From the NCBI GenBank assembly GCA_028753945.1, contig JAPNXP010000003.1, positions 3,348,001 through 3,412,000 of the forward strand: a stretch of DNA of 64,000 bases, in the 5' to 3' direction. This document shows, piece after piece, positions 46,758 through 57,935 of the stretch; within the stretch, counting starts at the first letter, position 1; each line of letters opens with the position of its first letter. The position numbers and the translations under genes are program-made. The notes beneath the pieces are model-generated. The model saw only the letters and a program-made list of their open reading frames with translations. It was not told the origin of the DNA and made no database searches. Origin of the DNA: Hexactinellida sp. DTS-2022 (taxonomy: Eukaryota > Porifera > Hexactinellida).

Positions 46758-47202
46758 TATATTTTATATGTATAAAACTAACTAATCTCGAGATTTTAAC
46801 AATATTACCATATATGGAAAGGTGTGAGAATCGTATAACTTACATTCCACAAATATTTTCGATAAACAAATATTACCGTTGGACTCCCAAAATATGATTT
46901 CCTGTACGAAAATGATACATTTCATATGTATAAAGTTAAGTAATCTCGAGATTTAAACAATATTACCATATATGGAAGGGTGTGAAAATCGCATAACTTA
47001 CATTCCACAAATATTTTCGATAAACCAATATTACCGTTGGACTCCCAAAATATGACTTCCTATACGACAATAATACATTTCCTATGTCTAGCATTAGCGG
47101 ATTACGGGATATCAATAAGTAACAATACTGTTTTAGGCCTACGCTAATTTTACCGTAAAACGAAGTTTACAGTCCCTATATTAAAGAAGTCCCTGCTAGG
47201 AT

Positions 47203-47740
47203 AAACGAGTAGTGTGTTGTATATACTCACTCCATGCATTTGGGCTGCAACAGCGTTTAGGTCCCCGTTTGGACGCTAACCTAATTATTATCTATGCTAT
47301 TGAAACAATTTCGCAAATACATATCTAAATTAATAGAAACACGATAAGAAATGTTACCAATTACATAAGTGGATTAGTTGAAAATTAGACGTTTAGAAAG
47401 TGGTTATTATATTAAATCCATAAGAAATTACTTATATAGAGCTCAGCTCTAGTAGAGTTCAGTTTTTCAGTATGTGTATTCAGGCACTGAGAAAGGTCAG
47501 TTTTTCTCAAGCTTTGAAATTGACCTTTAGAAAGTAAGCCTGGGCTTTTAGTATGGGAAAAAATCTGAACTCTACAAAGCTCAGCTCTATATAAGGGTTC
47601 TCAATCCATAAATGTGGCAGGAAACGAGTATAACTTGATTATTCTGGTTGTGTTTGTACAACCAAATTCAGGTGGACAAATAGAGAAGTGGACTAGACAT
47701 GTGGACAATTAGAGTGAACTGACTGTATATTCCTTTACAA
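47203..47740. other. Non-coding, unassigned
   Basis: It includes 47520-47600, an inverted match to the insert at 812-864 (AAGCCTGGGCTTTTAGTATG). No gene. Confidence 0.35.
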
Positions 47741-47832
47741 TTTACTGTAAACGCCTTGAGACACTTGTGTAGGGCGTCCCAAATGCTTCATTAGTATTAT
47801 TATTGTTATTATTATTATTATTATTATTAATA
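47740..47832 (+). repeat. LINE 3' tail with (TTA)n
   Basis: The segment TAAACGCCTTGAGACACTTG, then AGGGCG...AAATGCTTCATTAG followed by (TTATTA)n, is the typical L2/CR1-class 3' end with a microsatellite tail. It is on the same strand as the ORF2 end at 43199-43294. Confidence 0.75.
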
Positions 47833-48606
47833 GGTATTTTAAATAGCAATAAATGTTCAGAGTATGCTTTTAAGGCCTTTTCATGGATACTAATCCAATC
47901 ATCAGTACTATAATGAGTCTAAAGTCTCAAATGATCAACCAATCAGATTGCTTAACTGGAAGATCATGAGAGTTTTGATTTAGCTCATTTCCCTAAAGGT
48001 CAGTGGGTCACTTACGACTTAGGACAGAGCGGAAAAAATATACTTCTTTCGGCTCTGTTTATTATTATTATTATTATTAAAGCTATGATTGCCCAAATTT
48101 CGGTCTATTTCTAGATTCGAAAGCTTAACTAATTTGTTAGAACTAATGAGGTAATTTTCTAATGATATCAATAATGCGCTTTTCTAATAACTGAGATGTT
48201 CTGCTCATGGTGGTAGCAATCATTTTCAAGATATATCCCTAGAGGACTTGAAGTATTGCGACCCTTTTAGGATTGAAGCCCTGCAGGGGCGTCAGGTTGA
48301 CCAAAAAAGCGGGGGGCCGTTGTACTAGTTCATTCAATATGTCAAATACACAAATTAAAATGAATAGTAATATCACTTATATTTTGAATCCTTCCATGTC
48401 TGCATTTCGTAATTGATCAATTAAAGAATCCATAATTTCATGTTATTTCTTAATTGAACAATTAAAGGGTCTATAGTGCTAATGATATACACTGAATGTG
48501 TCTCCAACCATAAATACAAACAGTCAAGATTCTAGTAATTCATAAATTCTAAATCTAATAATTTGCTAATTCGTGTTCTGACCCTAATTATTCTTGAAAA
48601 TAATAA
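47833..48606. other. Non-coding, unassigned
   Basis: A second (TTA)n run is at 48060-48080. GCAGGGGCGTCAGGTTGACC at 48282 looks like one hAT end, possibly that of the following TTF-hAT, but no right partner is found. Confidence 0.35.
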
Positions 48607-50654
48607 ATGTCTTATTCTGAGCGTTCCGCTAAAAAACCTAAGATTGCCCAGCCGCTATTAAAACATTTTTTCCCATCACAAACATCGCTCACTTCTCCGG
48701 ACTGCGATCCAGATTCTCAGTCCGCTGAAGGCCTAAATGAATTTTTTACCTTCTCTCAGCCGGACCTCAGCATATTACACTCCAACCTCCGATCCAAGTT
48801 GGACAATACTTTAACCCGTATCTAGTAGCCAAGGAAACACACTGCCTTGGCAATCAGAAGTTTAATAAGGCTTGGCTTGCCGAAATTCCATGGCTACGTT
48901 ACGATGAAAGTTTGGATTTGTGCTGGTGTTCTGTTTGTGTCTGGGGTTTGAATACTGACATGTTACCAGCGATTGAGAATAAAGACAGGTTTACAGAGAA
49001 CAGTTTTGTCACTGGATTGCATAATTGGCACGGTGGTAGGTCGAAGCTTCTGAGAGCTTAAGCGAGCCAGCTGATGCTGGCTCGCTTAAGCATAATGTGC
49101 ATCATTACTTGGCAAGTGTCAAGGCTGCTCATGAGAACCAGCTAATAATTAAAGCCCAGGTCAGCAGCAGGAAGAAACAGGAGATGCAGAGGAATAGGAT
49201 TGGCCTCGATGCTGTTATTTCTAGCATACAACTCTTGGCTAGACAAGGAATGCTGCTACGAGGCCACGGTGAAGAAAAAGATACAGCAAACATCTGGCAA
49301 GAGGTTAAACTTATTTCAAGTTTCAATGAAGATGTAAAATCCTACTTTAATGGCTCTGAGTACAAGTTTATGTCTGTACCAATACAGAATGAATGTCTCA
49401 AGATGCTAGGTGACAGTGTACTGGATATAATTGTTAAGAAGATCAAGAGGTCAGGTTGGTTACTTGTATCATGGACGAGACTCAAGACATCTCAACCCTT
49501 GAGCAAGTTTGCATCTGTATTAGATATGTCGACGAGTCAGATCTTAGTGTACGGGAAGATTTTTAGGATTTCATAACATAATTGGTACCACAGCTCTAGA
49601 GCTCTACGATAAACTTTCAAGACGATAAATAATCTTTGTTTTGACATGCAGAATTGCCGAGGTCAGGCCTACTATGGAGCCTCAAATGTTTCTGGTCATG
49701 TCTGGTTTGCAGACATTAGTTAGGAGTCATTATCCAAAAGCCCTGTATTCACACTGCGCTGGTCATAATCTTAATTTGGTGCTGAATGATGTTGCAAAGG
49801 AAGTTCGCCAGTGTTATCATATCGTGACGCTCGTAGGTAAGATTCGGGGCATATGTGAAGGATTCAGGAAAAGAAAAGTACATTTCGATCAGATACGAGT
49901 TGCAAACTCATAAGACGGTAAAATTGGCAGCTCAAATGTACGGCCCATTTGCCCAACAAGATGGATTCTAAGATACCCGGCAGTAAATGCTATTTTGGAG
50001 AATTGTGAGGATCTTCTTGACTTCCTAAGCACCTCTAGCGACAATGAAAACAAGGCTCAAGGATATGTTAGAGAACTTCAACGCTTTGAAGTATATTTCG
50101 GGGTACGCATTCTACATCGTATCTTTGGTCAATTCCACCCAGTTCACAATGCAATCCATTCAGAATCAATGTCACTGGGGTAGTGTTCAAGTATAGTAAC
50201 TGCACTCACTGCTGCATTGAGAATAGACGGAGAATCCGTGGATATTTTCATTGTATTCATGACTAGCTGCAAGGCTTCAGCATGAACTATGGGCATTGAA
50301 TTGCCTGCAGTTCCTCGAGGCCTCGCGAAAAGGGTGAATAGAGGAAATAGGCTTGACTGGGAAATTTATGATGCCGTTGTTGATATTTATTACCATGGTA
50401 TTTGGACAAAGATGTATAACTCTCTTGTTGTATCACTGGCAAAGCGTTTTCAAGGGAAGGCAATTTACATTGCACGGGATTTTCAAGATATTCTGTCCAA
50501 TATTAGTGAGGATTCTAATTATGAATTCCCAAGCATGAACTCACTCATGGAGCTCTACACTACAGATCTTAATTGGAAGATTTTGAAGTTAGAGATGATA
50601 CAATGGGATCGTGTTAGTAAAATATCCAACCCTACCAAACACCGACTGATCTGA
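48607..50654 (+). pseudogene. TTF/ZMYM-type hAT transposase, degenerate
   Basis: Start 48607 gives MSYSERSAKKPKIAQPLLKH, a basic N-terminus. The following frame has YDESLDLCWCSVC and F...LHNW, the TTF zinc finger. 49097-49576 carries LLARQGMLLRGHGEEKDTAN and YKFMSVPIQNECLKMLGD, the DUF4371 region. 49641-49913 has NCRGQ...ASN and SHYPKALYSHCAGHNLNLVL, the hAT catalytic core signature. 50289-50654 includes an RGLAKRVNRGNRLDWE-type segment. At least five frame changes occur, and the C-terminal dimerisation domain was not seen. It was probably a self-contained transposon. Related to the fragment at 10461-11205 by domain order. Confidence 0.75.
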
Positions 50655-51461
50655 AGTACCTTCACAATATCTTTCTGAGAAGTCTGATCATCGTCTCACT
50701 GGCCTAACTTGGTTTTAGGAAAGAAGAAACATAGAATTTCTCGTATAGTCTACACTCTACAGGGAATCATTGTTCGCTTGAACAGGAAGTATTAACTTAC
50801 ATAAAACAAACTGCTACATTTTGAGGGCGTAGGCTTTTTTTAGGTATTATTCGAAAGCAGGGGTTTATCCAGGAGCGCGCCATACGCCTAGAGGCGTATA
50901 ATTGGGATATGTTTGCGTTTACGAGCGCGAAAACTGCCGAAAGTTCCCATAAAGTAATACAAAACTGACCTTTTAGGCGTGCAAAATTCATACTCTAGTG
51001 ACCTTAGGACAGTTAGGAGTGTTCAATTTTACTCCTGTATAATACCCTGTTCGAAAGACAATCAAAAATTTTCTAAACTAGTCATCCATGTACAAATTTA
51101 ATATATCCCTGACCGCCTGGACAGAACAACCAAAATGGTTGAAATCCCTGTGGCGTACATGAATCCGGTACGCTTGACAGGAATGGACTGTTAGTCATCT
51201 AGATACACCTTTAAGATATTCCATAGCCTACTCTATAAAAGGCCAGACAGTAAAGTTGAAATATAGTATCAGGGATGCAGTAGTAAGTGGGCATTTATTA
51301 CCAACCATAATTTTTATCAATATTTGTTTCATTAATTGTTCACATGCTTATCTATATCATTATACTATCATATACGCGCATAATACATTTTTTTATCATG
51401 TTCCCTACTATTATTAGTATTTTGGGTTCCTAACTATTAGTTACTAATTCTTACGTTCAAG
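50655..51461. other. Non-coding, with one dispersed GC-rich repeat
   Basis: 50858-50970 matches 7120-7215 (GGCGTATAATTGGGATATGT with flanking GCGCG motifs; CCCATAAAGTAATACAA against CCCATGAATGTAATACAA). No gene. Confidence 0.4.
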
Positions 51462-52877
51462 ATGCCGAACAGTTGTTCAGCTCAGGGCTGCCAGAATAAT
51501 AACTACGAGTCAGACGACCGAGTTGCCGTATTCAAAATGCCAACAAATCCACCTGAACTGAAACAAGCTTGGATCCGGGCTCTACGTCGTGATGATATTG
51601 CTGACATGAAGGTAGTGCGAGCGTGTATTAAACATTTCAGGGAAGAAGACATAGAAACGACGCATAAAGTACCCAAAGGATACGGGACGTTCACAGAAGT
51701 ACCTCGTGACAGGCCTAAGTTGAAAGAATGCGCTGTTCCATGTTTGCTGCCTGGATGTCCATCTTATTATTCAACAACATCGAAAACGAAGCGTACTCGC
51801 TTGTCATATGACTCAAAAGGAAGAGGAATTGCTGAATAAAACCATCAGTTGAGTTTGAATACTGAGACAGAGGAAACATATAAGTACAAGATCAATACTC
51901 TACAGGATCTAAAAGTAAGTTGACTCTCTTACTTTACCTAATAATTGGTTAGTATGGTACCGTGATAATCTTACCACATTTATTCTCCCCAGTCTGATAG
52001 AACGGAATACAGTAGACTCAGTGTAGAGCCTCTGAACAACGGACACCTTGGGACCGGAACCGTTGTCCGTTATTTAGAGGTTGTCCGCTATTTAGAGGTT
52101 GCTTTTCTATTAGACATATGCTAAATAAATAAATCCGTGCCACGAGGGTTGCCCGTTATTTAGAGGTTGCAGCTATTTGGAGTGTCCGTTATGGGAGGCT
52201 CCACTGTATATCAGTTGACCTCTATCTTGAAATTAATTTTTTTCTATCTGCAAATGTTTTTGCGTATGGACAAAATATTTCCATTACTGCCAACTCAATA
52301 ACTGATATCCGAGAAATTCAATCAATTATTTGCGAAATATCCTCGAAATACACCTCTAAGTATATTAACAATAGTCATGAATATAATATACATCGAGCCA
52401 AAGAACACATTATTGAGGCAATTTCTGATATAAAACAAAATGACGGGGTTGAAATACATTCTTCCGACTTAGAAAAGCTTCAATTTATCATTTGTCAGTT
52501 AGAAAATACACTTATCCCAAAAAACAGACAAAGGTATAATGTAATTACACAAATAATGGCTATTAAAACTCATCTCATATCTCCTGCTAGTTATATATAT
52601 CTTCAAGGTTTAGACTGTCTATCTCTACCACACGTTCATACATACATTGGAGAAGCTATATTCTTCACTTGGTCTCGAGAATGATTTTTGTGCATATCTT
52701 AGACAGGCTACTTCGTCCTTTACTCCTCAGCAACGGAATGTAATTATTCAAATGGATGAGATACATCTCAAATCGGAAATATCTTACAAAGGTGGAAAGG
52801 TATATGGCCCAAACTTAAATCCTGAAGATCCAACGACAAAAACACTTATGCCACTCCATGGATATTTTAAAAATTAA
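51462..52877 (+). pseudogene. P element P3: intact THAP domain plus broken transposase N-half
   Basis: Exon 1 (51462-51839) starts MPNSCSAQGC and encodes a full THAP DNA-binding domain: Cys5, Cys10, Cys55 and His58, W37, and an AVP motif after it. All four zinc ligands are present, unlike P2. An intron with a pogo-type MITE (52010-52206) follows. The next open stretch (52250-52681) runs through IREIQSIICEISSKYTSKYI into a frameshift. 52647-52877 then holds NVIIQMDEIHLKSEISYKGG, the first catalytic Asp region. The protein ends where half a Tc1-type MITE abuts. The C-terminal half is missing, so it cannot transpose. The THAP exon alone could in principle still be translated. Confidence 0.8.
52010..52206. 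mobile_element. Pogo-type MITE in the P3 intron
   Basis: TA flanks (52008-52009 and 52207-52208). The ends are CAGTAGACTCAGTGTAGAGC and, inverted, CAGTGGAGCCTCCCATAACG. Inside, TCCGTTATTTAGAGGTTG-type units occur four times. Non-coding. Confidence 0.7.
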
Positions 52878-53026
52878 ATTGAAATCATAATATTTTGTCA
52901 TATATATCTATAATAAGATATTTATAGTAATTTCAGTGTAGTTTAGATAGCCGTTAATAAGTTACCAGACGAGTATTGTGTGTGCATTAAAATCTCTAAT
53001 GATCAAATACTTTTGGCTGCCCAGTG
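52878..53026 (-). mobile_element. Half of a Tc1-type MITE
   Basis: Read on the minus strand from 53026 (CACTGGGCAGCCAAAAGTAT, with TA at 53027-53028) it matches the first 150 bp of the 46145 copy, then ends at the P3 reading frame. The other half is absent, so a deletion removed it along with the P3 C-terminus. Confidence 0.75.
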
Positions 53027-53028
53027 TA

Positions 53029-53603
53029 TAGTTATTCCCTGGACGAGCGAGAATATCTTTTGAGAGGTGTACAGGGATTTTGGCCAATTTACAGGAGAAA
53101 ATTGGAGCCCTGTACAGGGATATGACTGAAATAGGTTGGCAGGTATGACATCAACGTGAGTTCAACTAGTATTTTCCTAGAAGGTCCACTTACAAGCTTC
53201 GCCAACAGCTCTTTATTGTTTTCGATGTCACTGAAGGTTTTTCCATAAAACAAGTATGGAATTCAAAACTGGCTCAGATGGATATTTAAGTATGCCACAG
53301 TCCGTTAGCTGCAGAAGTTTATACTGAGAGTCCAGGTCTAAATCAAGCAGAAATTTTTTCTCAACTGTTAACATATGTAGACAGACATAACACGGTTTTG
53401 TTTGTTTCAGGTACTAATGGACAGAATAACCTTCAATAAAGGCTAATGATTGAAGCAACTGTGAACCACAATCAATTGTTGATACATCTTTAATCTCATC
53501 AAGAAATGGCTCCAAAGTGAATTCACCATCAGTAGTGGAATACGGAGAAGAAAATAACTTGACAAATGTAGATTGAAAGGAAGTGTCTTGTTGGTCAGTA
53601 AAT
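53029..53603. other. Unassigned; possible transposase scrap
   Basis: Around 53200-53400 a + strand frame reads LRQQLFIVFDVTEGF, then a stop, then AEVYTESPGLNQAEIFSQL. I do not recognise it. No other gene. Confidence 0.3.
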
Positions 53604-55810
53604 CAGGGATGCTAATCCAATCCAATCGAGATAATTATCGATTGCCGATTGGCACATTTCGTATCGATTGATTGAATTGTCGCCAATATTTATCGATTGG
53701 ATATTTAATATTTATCGATGAATTTTCATCGATATTTTCGATATTTTTTCAAAGTAGATAGTATAAATACATAGAATACACGTAGTTAGTAAGTAATTCG
53801 AAAAGAAAGAATAAATATCAAATAAAAGGCTGTTAGTATGTTACTAAGAAATGAGATAAAAATAGTAAACATGTGTACGCAGCACCATTATAGAGTCTAC
53901 AATGTTAGGGGTCATTCGCATCCTCAGCCTCAGGTCATTGAGAATGTATTTTAGACCACTAAAAGTCCTCTCAACTGAGACCTGGGTGACTGGAAGTTCG
54001 AGGACCATCAGACAAACCTCTTTCAGTTCCTGATTGGGGTGGTTGGCCCAATATCTGAATATATCGTCCGATTTTGGAAGACGGGAAGTATTAGCCAGCC
54101 CCTCGATTGCTGAAATGAGCATTTCTTCACTGCTAATTCTATCATTGTACTGAATTAACGGCGCTTCGCTGTCCTTTGAATAAGTAGGGCTTTTAAGGGA
54201 TCTTCACAGTCAGAGATGTCTCCAGTCTCGGGATTCATACTAGTTCTGGAGGGCTGGGATCTGATACTGGACTCTCGATAATTCTTCAGAATAACCATTC
54301 TTCTCCACGTTGATAAAATGTGTTTTTGAGCACATTCTTTTTGATCAAGTGACAAATGACAATAGCCTATGGTACCTAAGATCGACATATACCGCTCCTA
54401 AAAATCCTTTATGAAGAACAGTGCACTTTCGACTTTGAAGTGCTACCATCAGATTGAGTGAGAACAGGGATCCCTCGTGTCGTTCACATATACATTCCAT
54501 CAACTCCCATTCCGCAAGAAAAGCGCCAGCTGTCATGTGCCTATCCTGAAGATGGATGGTAGCTCTCCTGGGGGCCTCCATATCATTCTTTAGTAACTCA
54601 AGGCCAAGCCAATCTTCTGCTGATAAATCAAAATCTTCAATGAAGGATCCAAAATCTCGGATGATATATTTGAGAACAAGCAATCGTTCTAACATATCAT
54701 AGCTTGACCCCCATCTAGTAGGAACATCGAGGATAGGTTTCATCGCGTTTCTCTCTTTCAATTTCAACATTAAATTTGGCGTTCTCAGCTTTTTCGCCAC
54801 TTTTCTTGCTAAATTAAATTTCTTCTTCTCACTTCATCTTGTTTCAGAGTATCTTCTATTACCAAAGCCAAAGTAGTGCTCCACACCAAATAATGTTCAG
54901 TATATTCAAATCGAACTGTTTGGCAGAGGAGGCTACTTTTTTTTCGAGCATCGTCTCCATCAAGAAGTCCCGCTCATCACTTTCGCACTCTACCCCCAAT
55001 TCATTTTCAATTGACTCCTCAATCTCAGTATACATAAGTCGCCCACACTTCATCATATTAGAGGCATTATCGGTAGTAGTTGAGTAAATTTGAATTATCT
55101 CTATTCCATACAACTCAAGAACATCCAAAATGCATTCTTTAATCTCACTACCAGTAGGACGTTCGAAAATTTCCTTCACTGCTAGAGTCCGAAGTTGTAG
55201 ACTTCCTTCGTGAATTATTGGATGTTTATTCCCAGGAATCCACATTCTTTTCGCGAAGCTATGTCGAATTTGAGGCTGATTAGCTTATTCTTAACCTCAG
55301 AAGAAATCTTTTGGCGTAATTCAAAAGCTTGTCGGATGATTCCCCTTCTAATATTTTCACGATTCAAAGTCATTCCTAACTTGTTTAGCATTGAGCTTAA
55401 GAGTTTGCATATGCCAGACTTTTCAAACACAGACAATGGCAAACCATTGATGGTTACAGCTTCAACAGCTGGTCTCTCGATTTCAACTTTCGATAATTCG
55501 ATTTCTACAAGTTTCTTCTTAGGAATAGCACTAGCCGAAATCACCATGTTCCACCCGATGCCAATGTCACATGTTTAGCTCGCTTCGACTGTAGGAGTTT
55601 GAATTTTTCTAGGTGTTTACGCTTCAAGTGATTAGCTAAATTTCCAATGTGATAGTAGGGTTTTCCACCAGATTTATTTGGGACTTTCGCTGCCCTAAAA
55701 TTACAAACTTCCTGCGCACATCTGGCCACTTCCATTCCTTCTTCCACTACCAGCAGGAAATCATCTTTTAAGAAGGAATCAAGAGTCATTAGGCTAGTTT
55801 GGTTAGACAT
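53604..55810 (-). pseudogene. hAT-2, BED-type hAT element and transposase, right end missing
   Basis: The left terminus at 53604 starts CAGGGATGCTAATCC with CGATTGG subterminal units like hAT-1. No matching right end was found beyond 55810. The gene runs leftwards from 55810: N-terminus MSNQTSLMTLDSFLKDDF; a BED finger with C-x4-C, HIGNLANHLKRKH; then ERPAVEAV...LPLSVFEKSG; the YSTTTDNASNMMKCG block (55070); KPILDVPTRWGSSYDMLERL (54720); and the dimerisation domain (54122-53844, WANHPNQELKEVCL, then VTQVSVERTFSGLKYI). About four frame changes occur, fewer than in hAT-1, so it is the younger or better kept of the two. Confidence 0.85.
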
Positions 55811-55983
55811 ATGGTAAGATATTATGAAATTAATCAGACCTAGTGCTAGTGGAAGGGAATTTTATTTGTCATGCCATAACCGGTATGCCTATGTAGATTG
55901 TTGCGGAATAGCCGCTCCGGTCATATATATTTGTCAGGCTAGGGTTACAGTCATATATTCAAAATTACAAAAGGCACCAAGGG

Positions 55984-57180
55984 TATGTTGCAGCGTATAT
56001 GCAAGATTAGCGTGTGCATGCACACTAGTGCACATGCATGCGCTAAGTTACTAGCGTGCATGCATGTACGCTAGTGTATATGCACGAAAATTATAATATT
56101 AACTGTCGTGCATATACACTAGTCTAGTATATATGCACGACAAAGTTGATTTTTTATAGTGGTTGTGTTGCAGTGTGTACGCAAGATTAGTGTGCATGCA
56201 TGCATACTAAGTTTCTAGCCTGCATGCATGCACACTAGCGTATATGCACGAAAATCACTATTTTCATATTCATGCATATTCACTAGCGTATACACACGAT
56301 AAAGTGTTCTCTTTTGCTAATGGTTGTATGTTGATAGAAATAATTTGCATTTAATAATTCTACGAGCCCTTCGGTCTCGGACCCTCGGTCGCCAATTAAC
56401 GGCCGCTTCGCGGCCTTTCCCTCCTTAAAAAAAAGTAATATAAATTATAAATAGGTTAACCTTATTCTTGTGAATTACTCACTACTACTTCGTTCATTTC
56501 AGTGTGTTGTTATTTGAGAGAGGATATTTACTAACCCATGTTTTATTATCTGCATCGTTTGTATAGGCGCGCCTAAGTTATAGACCATTTCGCTGCTTAC
56601 TTTCCTAGTACTTCATTTTGGGTTGTGATTCGTTAATAATGCAATGTAATTTGTTTTGGAAAGAATGTTATTTAATTAAGTTATTCTCATTACTTTATTA
56701 GTTAATTAATAGCTCAATAATTCTTAAGGGTAGCTGGTTTCAGCTACATTAAAAGGTTATCTCGTTGGCTGAAATAATACTCATATTATAAATAGTAATT
56801 GAAACCTGTTGGCTAGTAAAGTATACGTAATTAATTAATTAAATTGTATACTATATATCTCAACTATATATAGCAATATGCAGCAATTCGATTTCTAAAA
56901 TTGTTGAGTAATACGTGTTGTATTGTATAACTGAGGAGCGAACGAGAAAAAATGTAAAAATTCAAACTACTCATTGGTGAAAGATCAAAGATGGAACTAG
57001 AACAAATGTTAATTAGACAACCATTAGCAAAAGAGTTTACTTTATCGTGTGTATACGCTAGTGTATATGCACGAATATGAAAATAGTGATTTTCGTGCAT
57101 ATACGCTAGTGTACATGCATGCAGGCTAGAAACTTAGTGTGCATGCATGCGCACTAATCTTGCGTACACGCTGCAACATA
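55984..57180. mobile_element. Foldback element with GCATGC-rich arms
   Basis: The ends are TATGTTGCAGCGTATATGC and, inverted, TATGTTGCAGCGTGTACGC. The arms of about 150-180 bp (56165-56345 and 57035-57180) are reverse complements with many TGCATGCA and CACTAGCGTATATGCACG units. The left side carries a second arm copy (55984-56160). The loop has GAGCCCTTCGGTCTCGG and GGCCGCTTCGCGGCC hairpins (56365-56420) and AT-rich sequence. No target duplication was found. Confidence 0.8.
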
Positions 57181-57740
57181 TGCACAATATGTATAACCGT
57201 TTGAATATATATTACAAAAATCACAATTCTCAGAAAATTGGTTGGAGATAGAGCATCGAAATGTATTATCATTGAATAGGAAGTTGAGGACGGGCTATCA
57301 ATTGAATCCATTTACTAAGCTGTAACTATATTTCTTCTCGAGATATGACCTCAGCATTTAAATCACGTTTCCATAGCAACAGAGGAATGTGTTAACATTC
57401 CATAATTTATTCTGAGATATTTTATGTAAAATGACTCCTAGATGGCTTAGTCACAGCGATTTGTTTTAAAAAGCGAAATTGAACATTTTATATGCGTTCA
57501 AATTTTTGGCATATTTGGACTATTAGACAATACAGTGACGTCATTTCGCTCAAGTGGCACCTCAAAAATATGCGTCTTGTACATGACTACCTTTATAAAA
57601 AACAATTACATAAGTAGAAGCACCCTGGATTACTTATTTCGAAGAATAATTGAATTGCATCTATTTAGTTGACTATACTAATTAATCCCTGGTCCAGAAT
57701 TTTGAGTGCATATCATTGCCTTATGTATAGAATGCTATGC
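57178..57740. mobile_element. Single arm of a P-derived MITE
   Basis: The sequence is collinear with one arm of the foldback at 62326-63146, ending in the P-type terminus (TGCCTTATGTATAGAATGCTATG). The opposite terminus is missing; the GCATGC foldback lies directly to the left. Confidence 0.7.
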
Positions 57741-57745
57741 TTGAG

Positions 57746-57935
57746 TATATTTGGAATAATCCAATAAAACTTGAGTATATTTGGAATAATTCAATAAAAC
57801 TTGAGTATATTTGGAATAATCCGGTAAAACTTGAGTATATTTGGAAAAACTTGAGTATATTTACAAATTAGTTGAGTATTGTTGAGTATATTTGGAAATT
57901 TTTAAAAAACTTGAGTATTTTTGGAATTTTCCCAT
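57746..57935. repeat. Tandem TTGAGTATATTTGG array
   Basis: About four 30-bp units (TTGAGTATATTTGGAATAAT + CCAATAAAAC) then shorter variants. The same units, inverted, form the element at 60271-60655. It probably represents one half of such an element. Confidence 0.75.

Larger units (their letters stand above)
44935..47202. repeat. 2.3-kb palindrome with arms of about 550 bp
   Basis: The left arm (44935 to about 45525) and right arm (about 45830 to 47202) are reverse complements in two blocks. The outer block, 44935-45375 against 46775-47202, has CGTTTTACGGTAAAATTAGC at the tips. The inner block, about 45376-45525 against 45830-46144, includes GGAACGCCTTAGGTAAATCA and CAGGGTCGGGGC. The right arm is opened by a Tc1-type MITE (46145-46757) and a small hAT MITE (45860-46021). 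Within the outer block a segment of about 160 bp is repeated in tandem (near 45055-45220 and 45225-45370). Confidence 0.8.
43354..47725. mobile_element. 4.4-kb pogo-like element inserted in the LINE
   Basis: TA (43352-43353 and 47726-47727) flanks the ends CAGAATGTTCTCTATAATAG and, inverted, CAGTCAGTTCACTCTAATTG, each followed by GT(T/C)CACC or similar. Removing it brings the LINE ORF2 end and the LINE 3' tail together in the right order and spacing. The termini are only partly similar, and no pogo transposase is visible inside, so the boundary call is moderate. An alternative is several smaller insertions. Confidence 0.5.

Noticed and set aside
56040..56345. Possible telomere or centromere satellite from GCATGC repeats
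   Set aside because: The repeats form inverted arms of a bounded 1.2-kb element, not a long head-to-tail array.
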